Shown here: positions 50,828-62,281 of the stretch, piece by piece
How the letters are laid out: every line of letters begins with the position of its first letter
Position numbering within the stretch: position 1 is the stretch's first letter
Assembly: GCF_000499385.1 (NCBI RefSeq)
Contig: NW_013654840.1
Location: 5,001-69,000 of the forward strand
Source of the DNA: Eimeria necatrix
Lineage: Eukaryota > Apicomplexa > Conoidasida > Eucoccidiorida > Eimeriidae
Reading direction: 5' to 3'
Length of the DNA stretch: 64,000 bases
The notes under the pieces: generated by a model
What the model was told of the DNA's origin: nothing
Seen by the model: the letters and a program-made list of their open reading frames with translations, nothing else
Database searches by the model: none
Translations under genes and position numbers: made by a program

Positions 50828-53800
50828 TCAAAACAGTTTTGGCCTCCACAACTTCGTACTGAGGGGGTTCCACACTCCGCATCGTCCGCAGAGTATTTTG
50901 TGCTTCAGAAGATCCTCCAGCTCTTTCTGCTTCTCTTTGCTCTTCTCATGTGTCTCGGCTACGTGGAGAGACAAAAGCCGCAACTGTTGGGAGTAGTTTT
51001 CCTCTGCCAGGCGAGCGCTTGCTGCAGTTTCTGTTGCAGCAGCAACAGCAGCAGCTGCTGCAGCCGCTCCTGCTTCCTTCGAGCGGCGAAGCTCACGGTG
51101 CAGGGCAGCACGCTGGTCCTCAAGCGCATGAACAGCCTGTAGCCGCACAAGCAGCAGAGGAACGCGACAGCACCATCACTCGTTATGTCCTGCCGCAGCC
51201 GTCTTCTTCTAGCATTGCATGCTGTGCAGCAAAAATGCAAAATGCCACATCTTGTTCCTTTTTATTATATTCTGCAGCTGTAGACTGCTGCTTTAAGTCA
51301 CCTTGAAGGCGCTGCTGAGTTGCATCCTGAGTACAGCGAGAGCTGCTGCTTCCGCGTGCAGTTTCTGCTGTAACACCAGCAGCTCCTCCGCATACACGCT
51401 TCTTTTCTCTTCAGCAGAGGCGTCAAAAGCCCTGTAGTCACATAGTGAAGGCACAAATATATACAATCGCCGTAGGTGAATCACCGCCGCAGTCGCACTT
51501 GGTGAAACCGCCGACTGAGCAGCCGGGGCAAACGTCAAAAGGGGAAAACATACATGCTGGCCAAATCTGCTTCCTTAGCTATGAAAGCTGCTGCATCTGC
51601 TGTGGTTGGGCCAGCCAGCAACGCCAGCCCCTTGACAGCAGGATCACCTGAAATGAACAGAACGTATGCGGCACAAGCGGCGTGTGCGGCAGTAGCAGGA
51701 GAGGCCTTTGGAATATAGGTAAAAAGCATGAATATAAGCCCTAGCAAATTACGGATTTAGCAAATCCTCTCTCTCCCACGAACCTTGACTACTAGATCCC
51801 TTAGAAACAACAGCTGCAGAAGACTCTGCAGCGGCAGGAACGTCGGCAAGCACAGGCAACCCTCCTACGCCACCTTCAAGGTGCGCGGAGCAGCGGCTGC
51901 TACCGCTCCTTGTAGGAGATGTTTCAGTGGTAAAGCTTGTAGCGGCGCTACAGGTGCCTCCCCTTAGCCTCGCAACTTCAGCCTGGAGCAGCGCGACTGC
52001 CACTTTTGCTTCTCGCAGCTGAGAAGCGGCCTGACAAGTAAAGTTCACAGTGGGAAACCAGAAGGAAGCTCAGCAGCACTAGGAAAGAAACATAAACTGC
52101 AGCAGCAACAGCAGCGCCAGCGCAAGGCGTAATGCCTTTGGACAAGAAAAGCAACTGGACTGCTAGAACTGCCAACAGAAAGAACAGAGCGTCCTTTGGG
52201 ATAGGACAAACTGACTTTGTTTGCTTCGGCGACGCGCTCCTCTAGTAGACGTACATCAGCCGCAGCGGCAGCGACTTGGGCTTCTGCCGCCTGTCAAAAG
52301 GGTAGACAGGGCGACCGACTTGAAATGCAAGGGATAACAAGTGGGCGGCAAACACTCAACGAAATCACCCAGCAAGGGCAACCTCAGACAGATTCAAGGA
52401 TGTGGAAAAAGGTAACAAGCCGTGCTACTTCACATACATGTAAAACAAATGGGAATAAAGGTGACTGAAAACAAGTACTACTGACCTGGCGCTTGCTAAA
52501 GACTTGTCTCGCATCTCGTGTCGAAATTTTCTGGCCAGAGTTCAGGAGGATGGCGCGAATGTTGGAGAGGCATTGCATGCCTCTAAAATACAGCAGTGGG
52601 TGACAAGCAGGAAAAAGAATAAATAACATAGCCAATATAGAGAACCAGGCCCAACGAGACGGGGAAACACGGGTGAGGATAGGCACAGCACAGGAACCTT
52701 AAGTCTCTAACTCAATTCAGAGCGTCGAAACGCGAAAACTGAAACACCTTTCGAAAAATGTGGAAGAAACATCCCACAGATCTGCAAGCTGGAAGTGAAA
52801 GGCATCAAAGGCGAGTGGCAGAAACCAGCTAATAAGTGGCTTTGACTCACACTGTAGCGACGTCATGCAGAGGCTCTGCGCGAAGAGCCGCGTAAGAAGG
52901 GCTTTGCTGCAGCAGCAATAGCAACTTAGAGTGATGCAGCAGACGGGAAGTTCCCCCGTCTGCGTTGCTCACTGCACGTAGCGCCTGCAGCAGCGACAGC
53001 ATGCAAGGTCCTGTGCTGCAGCATCAGAAGAGACAAAGAGAAAACACAAGAACTTTACCGACGGGAATTTTAACAAACCAGTGGCAGCAATAACGTCTAA
53101 GGGTAAATGAACGCTACCTGCACGATGATGCGCTAACGCAGCAAAGAACGTATCAGGTACTATTCCCCCCCTTAGAAGCAGTCACAACAGAGCCGCATTA
53201 CCCGGACAGCAGCAGCAGTTGCCCATCAACTAGGTCTGCGGGACGACGCATGCGGCCAGAGAGACAGACAGCCATATTCCCTGATCATGGAAAAACACGT
53301 AAAAGGACGAAATAAGACCGCTGCGTCTTCTGACCCGTGAGTGGCCTTCGCTGTACACACAATGCGCCGATGCAGGTGCCGCTGCAGCACCTCAAGCTTA
53401 AGTAGCCGGCCCGCAGATAGCTTACGGAAGGTCTGCAAAACTGTCTTCAACTGATCAAAAAAAAGCTGTAGCAGTCGCTCTTTCTTTGCTTCTGCCGCTC
53501 CACGCCATCGTGATAAGGTAATTCCAGCTGACGCTGCTCCCCTGTTACTCCTCAACTGATGCAGCCATTTGCTGCATTCAGACTGATGTGGTACATCCTC
53601 CTCCGTCTGCTCCGGTTGAAAAGTTGAAGGCAAACCACCACGCCACGGAAATAGCGTTGATAGATCCAACTGCTGCCCCTTCTTTCCCTGGTGCTGCACA
53701 TGAACTGATTTAGAGGGCGACAAGGGAAGAGGCGGCATCCTTAACTCTTGCTGCAACTGACTCTGCAAATCCCCATTCTGGTTTTGTTGCTGCTGGCACT

Positions 53801-56800
53801 TCTCAGCAGCAAGGAGCTTTTTTTCGTCGTGCTCTAGCTTTGAGTTAGTGAGAACGGCAGTCAAGGTCAGAAAATGCTTCTCCGAGAGAGCATCGGTGTG
53901 TGCTGCAATGTCATCATCACCGCTGTTGCTGGGTTGCTCTCCCATATATTCAAATGCAGCAGCGGCGACAGCACTAAGCGCTGCAGCATCTCTCTGTAGG
54001 TCTTCCAGACAAGCCCTGTGCAGTTACAATGCAACACCTTTTCGTGAGTGCGTGCTAAATGTGTAGCTGCGGCATTGGCTTCAAAGAAAATCAATAAGGC
54101 AAGCGAAAGTGAAAGCAAAATGCGCATCTACGAGCAGGAAACGGAGAGACAGCACCAACAGCAGCAGTGGCTCCATGACGTGGAACGCGAGCTCTGAAAC
54201 GCTACTGCAGCACCCATATGTGTTTCTTACATGAACGGGTCCACGTTACTACCGCGGTGTTCATCATGCTTTGCATCTAGCTGCTGCCGCTGGTGCTGCT
54301 GGGGGCCATTGAGGGCGTCGTGCTGCAAAGAGACTGCCAGGAGAGTCAAGGAGATAAAACACGAAAAAGCAACGCTGAACCTTCTTGTTTCTTCCTGCAC
54401 GCAACGGAGTGGCATGGCGAATATACTTTGGTAGCACACATACGCACAATCGCAGCAGCAGTGCTCGCCTGCGGCAGGCCGATACCGCAGAAACGTTGAA
54501 TTTGAGAGTGTTGACTCTTTGCACACGCACTCGAACACCTCGAAGCCCCACGTCACAACAGCAGAATTAGCACACATAGAAGCTACGGGAATGCTGGTGC
54601 GCTAACCTGTATCTTGCCTGAACAAATATCCAGGTTGCTGTTGGTCCGCCGGGCCAGAGGTTCAGCACTAGCGACAGCAACAGCAGCAGCCGCGTGTTCA
54701 AGCAAAGAACAGATAGCCGTAATGGATGCCACTGAATCGAAGGCAGCTCGGCGTGCCTGAGGACAGCGGACAAACAAAAATCCTGCAAATCCAACAGCAG
54801 TGACTCCAGCAATTGAAAGTAGTGCGCGGTCCTAAGCGACACCACAGCGACTCCCTTCCGCAACTGCAAAGATGAAAATGGCAGATTCAGCAGCATAATG
54901 CAGTGACTTCTTCCGTCCACAACCAACCTGCCGAGTTGCAGTTCGGACGCGCCAGGAAAGGCCAAGAGAGTGGGGCAGGCGGTTGGCGGGTGTATCTGCA
55001 TCAGACAAAGCGCCTTCTTCATCTGACGGTGGGAGCCCCTCTCCGCCTTGATCTGTTGCTCCTGCCGACACCTCCAGACCTGCTGCCCAGCACAACAGCA
55101 GGCGCCGCAAATCTCCTAGTGCGGCGACAATGAGCCGTAGCAGTTCCTCCTGTGCTGCAGCAGCGGCAGCAGCAGCAGCGGCATACCCCCCTGAGGGAAG
55201 GTCGAGGCAGTGCAGCAGTGGAATCCGTGAGTAGTCGCAGCCAAGGAGGGTGCTGTAATATGCAACAGCCTGCTGCTGCTCTTGTTGTTGCTGCTGCTCC
55301 CGAAGCAGCAGTTGCTCTCGATCTTCCATTGCCCTGCACAGAAAACATTGACATTCTTAATACGCCGAGGTCCTATTGATTCTTTTTACTATGGGAGAAC
55401 CTGTTATGCTCCTTCTGCGATTATTGCCACTTCTTCTGCTAAAGCCGCTATCGTAAACTCACTGTCTCAGCAATAGTTGCTGCTGGGTGTGAGCGTTCTC
55501 GAGCTGCTGCTGGAGCTGCCTCATCTTTTCCTCTTGCTGCTGCTGCAGTCTCTCATACTCTCTTTGCTGCTCTGCGTGGTCAGCGGCTTGCTGTTGTTGC
55601 TGCTGTTGCGCTGCCTCCTGCTGTTGCTGCAAAAGCCGTATCGTGGCTTCGAGCTGCTGTTGCTGTTGCTGCTGCTGCTGCCTCTCCTCAAAAGCTTCCA
55701 AATGCAGTCGCTCATTCTCTTCTATCTTGAGCTGAAGCTCTTCTCCCAGTACCTAAGTTTCACACGAAAGGGACCCAAGCTCCAGAAGCAGAACAACAGT
55801 GGCTGTACCAACGGAGCGGTGGAAGCATTTAATCTCCGTTGGCACGCATACTAGCGTCTACTGTTCAAAATCTGAAGTGTGAGCTTGCACTAACGTTAAC
55901 AGCTACTTAACAGTGTAGTTCCGAAGGCAATGAGACGAACCTCGACTTGCTGCTGCAGAGCCTTCAGCTCGGCATCTTTGGCTGCTGCACTGCCACCCCC
56001 AAGCAATGACAGTCCCCAACTACTTCCCGGGCCGCCTGCTGATGAAGGGTTCGCTGCTCCCGTCTTTAGTAATAGCAGGTGTTGTTGCTGCAGTTGCTGC
56101 TGCTGCTGCTGCAGTTGCTGCTGCTGTCTTTTCAATTCACGCTGCGCGGTATCTAGGTCATCCAGCAACTGGCGCTGTCGAAACTCCCCCAAAGCAACCT
56201 GCTGCTGCAGTTGGCTCACGAGCCCTAGCGGCTCTTCCTGTTGCTGTTGCTGCTGTTGAGGCTGTTGCTGCCCTTGCTGCTGCTGTTGCTGCTGCTGACG
56301 CAGGGCCTCCTTTAGCAACGCATTCTGTTTCTTTACCTGACGGTACTTCTGGCTCAGCTTCTCAACCGCCTCCCAATCACACATTGTCCCAGTCTGAGGC
56401 GCTGCCGATGTTTCTGCCTCTTGTGCTGGCCTTTCAGCATCAGCTGCCGTTGCTGTTGCCGATGCATTTGCCTGTTCTGCTTGCGGCGACGGCAGCCGAC
56501 CACTGGCTTCTGTTTCTAGATGTGCACGGTCTCGGCATTCCCCGGATATCCCGACAGGTGTGGCTGTCGGAGCTGGTGCGGCTTCACGTGCCTGATCAGT
56601 TGTCACTGCCAAATCGGCTGTACTCGCCTCTGCTTTATTTCCTGTCATATCCCTTGAAGGAAGCACCTCAGGAGCTGAGTCTTTGGATCCTCCGGTAAAG
56701 CCCGTGATTTCTTGTGACGCATATGCTGCCTCAGTTGCTGGGCCACTCGGCTGCAAACATTCAGTTGCACATTTCTTAGAAGATTCACGATCTTGCACAG

Positions 56801-57890
56801 ACGCCAAATTCAAAGCGGTTGGAGGCGAAGTTGTAGAGGCGCCACTAGTGAAAACTGGGGAATTCTTCGAAGCAAGAAAAGCGGCTGGTACTGCAGCAGC
56901 CGTTGCAGCAGCCGGCGCTCCGACCACTGGAGCTTCTAGTGCATCTGAAGACAAACTTTGATGTCCCGATGCAGGAGAAGGAACTCCTGAAACAGCCGAA
57001 CGAGGCTTCGAAAACCCAGAGCTTGATGAACCCGTGGAATAGGGATGGACGTATTCACTGTCAGACGTTCCTCCGATTCCTCCGCGCTCCGTTGTTGCTG
57101 CTGCTGATGCTGGTCTTGGCCCCAGCGACCCTGACACTGCGATTCCCGAGGCATCTGCTGTGGTTTCCTTTAATGTTTCGGATGGATCCGATCTGCTAGC
57201 CACATACTGTTCCTGATAGGCCCGTGGATGAGGGTCTGCTGCTGTTGCAGACACAGCAGCAGTAGCAAAGGAAGCAGCTCTAGCAAGACTACCCGAAGGA
57301 GCAGCACCGAGAGCAATAAGCGCGTCACCACAATCGCGAGGAGTAGCATCTCTGGGGTCAGGAGCAGCGCCCAAATGCGCCTGCCCATCCAGCGGCACAT
57401 GGGGGCTTTGTTGTAAGATGCCTGAAGTGCTGGTGTTGCTGCTGATGTTGGGCTCCAGCAACTCGGCAAAGGACCCCGAGACACTTGACTGGTGTGAAAC
57501 GTTTGAGGCCCAAAAGCCTTGCGCTCCCGACGTCACGCTGTTTTGCTGCTGCTGCTGTTGCTGCTGACATTGCTGCTGCATGGGATGCGTGACTTGCGGT
57601 GCCGAAGTCCAATCCCCGAAGGCATCATCGGCCTCTCGCGCAGCAGCAGCAGCCGCTATATCTGTTGGCTCATTCGAAGCTGGCCCGAACGTTTTGCCAG
57701 GCGAGAAAGCGCAAACGAAACCTGTGGAGGAACTGATCGCTGTTTCCTCCCCCCCAGGCACACATGGTGTTTCGCCCCCAACGCTTTGCTGGTTCTGCTG
57801 TCCCTGTCCATGAATTCCCTTCTGAGCTCCCATAAAAGGACTTTGTGATGTTATGAAGGCATCAGCGAGCTCATCTAACGGAGAAGACAT
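50828..57890 (-). CDS. PPP1R21 / KLRAQ-type coiled-coil protein, about 14-15 exons, long disordered N-terminus
   Basis: Proposed exons (minus strand): 57890-55941, 55752-55463, 55333-54928, [one unresolved piece beginning 54863], 54756-54607, 54322-54231, 54015-53357, 53235-53202, 53015-52851, 52582-52486, 52290-52216, 52030-51784, 51647-51554, 51431-51302 and 51136-50828; about 1565 aa without the unresolved piece, phases closed. Family marks: EKLSQKYRQVKKQNALLKEAL (the KLRAQ start of PPP1R21, here near residue 500) and ELQLKIEENERLHLEAFEE, which matches human KIEENERLHIQ. Later helices, including the C-terminal QQLRLLSLHVAETHEK, fit PPP1R21 in order. The human protein binds PP1 and is Fy-2 of the endosomal FERRY complex. 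The coiled coil is inflated by poly-Gln. The 500-residue N-terminus is Ser/Ala-rich with a possible adaptor-ear motif. The C-terminus ends with a Cys pair, CGRCGVWN. Confidence 0.75.
55490..55700 (-). repeat. CTG/CAG-rich stretch coding poly-Gln in the PPP1R21-like coiled coil
   Basis: Interrupted CAG/CAA codons on the minus strand give several Gln runs of 4-9 within exon 2. Similar runs occur in exon 1 at about 56060-56300 and 57540-57575. Confidence 0.85.
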
Positions 57891-59386
57891 GCTGCTCTTC
57901 GCCTCTGCTCCCCTATGAGCCGCTTGCTGGAAAGCCTCGCCAGTGTTGCTCACGGAGTCACTGCCGCCACTGCAGCGGCTTCTGATATGTCATTTGGAAG
58001 TCAAGTGAAATGGATAGAGTGAAATGATACTAGAACGAGGGAACAGCAGCAGCCGGCAACGCGAGGCCCACTGTTTCCGTAGTCAATGCAGTGTCGTGAA
58101 GACTCAGTCCCCAGTCGCTAGAAAAAAGCTGCTTCTGTCTTGTGGAAGACTCATGCTTTTCCAGCAGTGGTTCTTAAACCAAGGAATTCAAATGGGCTGC
58201 CGCTGCTAAGTCAAAGCGGCCCCGTACAAGTCGGCAGCGGCCCACGGTTGTGTGGGGTTTGCGGGGGTTAATCGGGCCAAATAATATTCAAAAAGCATTT
58301 ATTTCATGTCTTAGGGCCCAAATTTTGCAAGCAAGTATCGACAGTCGTGTTATTTGGGTCTCCCGTTCAGTAGAAGGCCGGATTAGCAAAAGCAGCCTCG
58401 CGCTGCAGGCGCCTAGGAACCACTGCAGTGCTGCAACAGCCTTTTCTTGTGCATTAAGCTGGCCAATTATAATTTATTCAAACTCTTTGCAGTTTATGTG
58501 AAGGATCTTTGCAGTTTGATTCCTCTCAAGGAGAAAATGGTCCATTAACGAGACAAATGGACAAGACGAAGGCTTGCTGCATCGGTCCGAACACATGGAA
58601 CGCAGCATCGGCAAAGTTCATCTTTTTCACTTTTGCATCTTTTGCATTTGTTTCTCTGCAAAACTGGCCTTCAGCTTTGCAAATTCCCCCCACACTTCTC
58701 CCTGACTTCCTCTCCCCGAAGTCTCAACAGAAACTTTCTTTATCTACTAATTTGCTGCTTTCTCATGAGCTCTGGCGCTTCACTAAGTTGCTGCAATCTC
58801 GAGGCAGCTTCACTGCAACTCTCCAGCACACCAAAAATGTCTCTGGCGAAACAATTAACCCAAAGAAGGCCTTTTTCTGCTGCGGCCAAACTACACTAGG
58901 AGTTCTCTATGCCGCAGAACACTAAAATCCGATGAAGTACGAAAGCCTGGGCTAGCTTCTGCAAAGGCCTACATATATATATATATATATATTACATAAT
59001 ATATACATTATATATAATGTGCGCTATGTAGTATATAATATACAATATATACATTATATATATATGTAAAATATATATATATATTGTATATATGTATAGG
59101 TTATATCTGGCTGGGATTAGCGCTCTTAAGCTTCGTCTATGGCATAAAATGATTGCAGCAGCTAATGAGTTTCAAACTCCACACTGCAACAAAGTGTTGA
59201 AGTCACAATATGCAAAAAAGAAAAACGGAGGGAAAGCAGCAGAATAAAAGCAAGATGGTCAACAACGCCGGGATCTTGAGCAATCAACAACTCCGAAAGA
59301 GCCCAACAATTGTGTTGTGAAGAGGCCAGGCGCTGCGGAGAGCAGCGGGCCAAAAGGGCAAATTCAGAAGTTTCAACTGGAGTCCA
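57891..59386. other. Intergenic region upstream of the PPP1R21-like gene, with AT microsatellite
   Basis: Presumed promoter of the PPP1R21-like gene and 3' flank of the UBA-UAS gene. Apart from the AT repeat at 58971-59098, only short frames without domains are seen. Confidence 0.5.
58971..59098. repeat. Compound AT dinucleotide microsatellite
   Basis: About 130 bases almost entirely of A and T, with several (AT)n blocks broken by tacata, tgtgcgctatg and similar interruptions. Blocks are self-complementary and could form hairpins. Confidence 0.95.
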
Positions 59387-62281
59387 TCAAGTTGAAGGAC
59401 TTGAATTCATTTGCCGCTGCCGCCTCTGTTCACGCAGCTTCATGAGGTCTTGCAGCTGCAAATTCACATCCTTGTATGCAGAAGGCTGAGATTCGCAACT
59501 CTGGGAGCCAAGAGGTTCCCCCGCTGTTCTCCCCTTGCCGCCATCAGCAGCAGCAGCTGCTGCAGCACTTGCTGCTGCAGCTGCTGCCTTTGAAGAGGAG
59601 CTGCCGGGGGCATCCGCAGATGCTACGCAAGCAGCAGAAGCAGCAGAGGGCTTTTTCGATGAAGAGACCTCAGCAGGTCCTTCTGACGGCTTCGGGTCTG
59701 GATTTCGACTTCTTTCCGCCATCTGCTGGCGTTCAACAAATTCAAAAACTGAAAAAAAGAAAAAAACAAAAAATTGATCCGCAAAATCGTCCGGCAATAC
59801 ATCGAATGCCGCACTGGAGCAAATGTGCCACGGGCGGTGCGCGGGAAAGCTGAGGTGTACGTACACTCGGACTGCACGGCGATCGCGTCGCTGAGCACCC
59901 GGGGGCTCCATATCTTTAAACAGCGGCCAGTGAGGGGGTCAATTGCACACACATGTGGCAAAGAAGTGACCTGAAACAAAAAAATAAATGCAAATAATGC
60001 AAAAATACAAAAAAAATCGCAAGTGGAAAGCGGATCGGCAGGGGAGTACCCACGCGGTAGACGTCAAGGAAAATTTGACCTTCCTCGCACTTGTCAGTTC
60101 TTTGCCAAAAGATGAAAAAGTCTTTTATCAAGTCCTAAAGCGCAAAGCAAAGGCACTGGAGGCACAAACAAAAGCCTTTGGCGTTTCAGTAAGCCCTCAG
60201 TCTACAACAGAGTTGGCCTAGCCAATAAGAAATGCTATACAACTTTTGGGGGCCCCCCAGGGGGGCCCCCGGGGGCCCCCCGGGCCTCTGCCCCACACTA
60301 GGCCCGGCCTAACTGCTTCGAAACTATTCAAGTGAGTTCATGTGGAATTAAGAAAAATAAATTAAGTGCCACGGACCGAAGAACTCCTAAAGGACTAACC
60401 TGAACTACTTCTGCCTTCCAGATGTCTCTGTTGAGTCGCAGAGACTCAAAGGCGTCCACTTGCTGAATGCTAACCAGCAGCCACTTCTTCTGGGCCCTGG
60501 CCAGCTCTCTAGCCTGCGGCAATTCGGAAATTCCCGCAAAGTTTTGCAAATTTTCAACAAGTTTTCCAAAACTCCGATAATCCACGAGTGGAAAGCAGCC
60601 AAACTTGAATGTGCGCATTGCAAGAAAACTCTTCAGCATTTCCTTTTCAATAAATGGACACTCGTCCTCCGCTGTCTACAGGGTCTGCAGTGGCAGCAGC
60701 CACCAAGAGAAAACTCGAATTAATTCGAAAAAAATATAAACTTGCATGCAGCAAAGTCTATAAACTTGCATGCAGCAAAGTCCACTCTTCAAAAAATATA
60801 AACTTGCATGCAGCAAAGTCTATAAACTTGCATGCAGCAAAGTCCACTCTTCAAAAAATACAAACTTGCATGCAGCAAAGTCTATAAACTTGCATGCAGC
60901 AAAGTCCACTCTTCAACTTGATGCACTCCCGCAGCTTACTCGGGAAAAAGGCTCCGGGCAAGACAGTCCACCCGGCAATTCAAAAAGTTCGCGAAACGCC
61001 ACAGTGCCGGCCGACGACTCCACCGCAAGTGTAGTTACATTTCGTGGAGGGTCTGTTAAAAAAAAAAAAGAATATGCCGCGAATTCGAATTAAAAGTGAA
61101 AAAAAGGGAAATTTGAAGATATATTTGCGCAAAATTGCAAACTGAACGCTTCGTCTTCCACCGAAACACTCCGCCCTTCATGCATTCCGGTGTCTAGACA
61201 GCTGAGTGGTCTTACAGCCGCTGGAGCCTCCGCCCAGGCCTCCTTGGTGAAATGAAGGGCCTGAGAAGAATTAATGGAAGAAAAACAAACAAAAACGCAA
61301 AAAATGCATATTTTGAAAGTCTTTTGCAATTGAATGCCAGAATCAAGCCTCCAGTTTTGCTGAGCAGTACAGACAGTGCAGGGGGTCAGTCAACTCGCAT
61401 TTGCTCCTCAATTAAGTCTTAATTAAGTAAAGAATTCACAATTTGCTGCTGCAGCACTTATGCAAAGAATAAAACGAGAAACTCACTCAAAAGAGTTTGT
61501 GAATATTCTGGATCTGGGGCTCTCAACTCTTCCACAGGCTCCCCTGGAGTGCTGCCTCTGTCGTTCCCCGCCGTGCTGTCCACATAGAGGGAAGCTGCTA
61601 CATTAATGTCGCCTCCAGCTCGCTGCAGTTGAAGCAAATGGACAAAAAGAAGACACAAAAGCCGCGCATTTCTCTCCACATTCCATGGCCAAGTGGGTGG
61701 AAGTGGGGGCCCTCAGGACTCCTTGAGAACAAGGGGAGAAAAGCAATTATTTGGTGTTTAATTTGGCCCTTTTAGACACTTTTCAAAGTAATTTGCTGCT
61801 GCTCACCTCTAAGAAACGCCGCGCAGTGTCGGCGTCGGGGATCCCTAATGGCACCAGCGAGACGCAAGGCAGCGCAGTGTACATACAGCACATAAAAGGG
61901 GCTTCGAAAGCAGCATTCAGTGCAAAGCCATCACATATAAAAATCTGTGTCCAATTAAGTGGGTGAAAGGGAAAAGGCCCGCTTCTGGGGACAGCAGCAG
62001 CTGCCAGCAGCCCCAGCAGCAGCTACTCATCCTTAGCTTGCACGCTGGGACTCCAGCAGCAGCAAAAGTGGCGCTGCAGAAGCAGCACTGGGTTTCAAAG
62101 TTGGTTCTATTTGCTGGCAGTTTGGGGGCTCTTTCGCGGACTAGAAGCTGTCTTTGGCTGCACAGAAAGCGGCTTCCTGCAGTTCAACTCTTTTCATAAA
62201 AGACAATTACAAAAGCCAACAAGAAAGCAAAGATTTACCAGCGAAGCCCATCAAGACGGGAATCGCCTCCGAGGGGTCCAT
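59387..62281 (-). CDS. UBA-UAS domain protein (UBXD7/Ubx5-like) without a visible UBX domain, nine exons
   Basis: Exons (minus strand): 62281-62239, 61844-61807, 61622-61487, 61260-61216, 61052-60940, 60513-60400, 60134-60054, 59970-59865 and 59748-59387; 345 aa, all GT-AG, all phases closed. A UBA domain is assembled from three exons (GIPDADTARRFLE joined to RAGGDINVAASLYVDS, about 8-43). A linker EELRAPDPE resembles the RAPIP stretch of UBXD7. The UAS thioredoxin-like domain (about 108-235) shows FRELFELP, KKWLLVSIQ, LNRDIW, DFFIFWQ, EEGQIFLDVYR and PHVCAIDPLTGR, spaced as in human UBXD7. The tail is Ser/Ala-rich and ends in a basic helix, LMKLREQRRQRQM. UBXD7 links ubiquitylated substrates to p97/Cdc48. 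Here no UBX is seen before the stop, so Cdc48 binding, if any, would need another site. Confidence 0.88.
60248..60286. repeat. G-run/C-run palindromic stretch in an intron of the UBA-UAS gene
   Basis: Alternating runs of five or six G and five or six C (one A at 60259) over 39 bases. They lie between the exons ending at 60400 and starting at 60134. Both strands carry G runs and the sequence is nearly self-complementary. Confidence 0.95.
60729..60914. repeat. 62-bp tandem repeat, exactly three copies, in an intron of the UBA-UAS gene
   Basis: Copies start at 60729, 60791 and 60853 and are nearly identical (one t/c difference in copy 3). Each unit has two sub-units built on tataaacttgcatgcagcaa, so the tgcatgca palindrome recurs six times. 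The array lies in the intron between the exons 61052-60940 and 60513-60400. Confidence 0.97.

Noticed and set aside
50501..51142. Plus-strand frame of 213 codons with Cys/Ser runs
   Set aside because: Its second half is the antisense of the last PPP1R21-like exon, where helices have clear family order; the Cys runs are CAG repeats in another frame.
54567..54863. Frame continuing from the piece at 54863 straight through to 54607
   Set aside because: Reading through in that frame ends out of phase with the next exon; the exon 54756-54607 in another frame fits phase and the family better. The short piece at 54863 remains unresolved.
56006..56698. Plus-strand frame of 230 codons with Ala/Val runs
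   Set aside because: Antisense of the poly-Gln exon of the PPP1R21-like gene.
58971..59098. AT-rich tract as a possible centromere or replication origin
   Set aside because: Too short (about 130 bases) and flanked by normal gene-dense DNA; a simple microsatellite is enough.
60729..60914. 62-bp repeats as a CRISPR-like array
   Set aside because: Copies are directly adjacent with no unique spacers, and lie in an intron of a eukaryotic gene.
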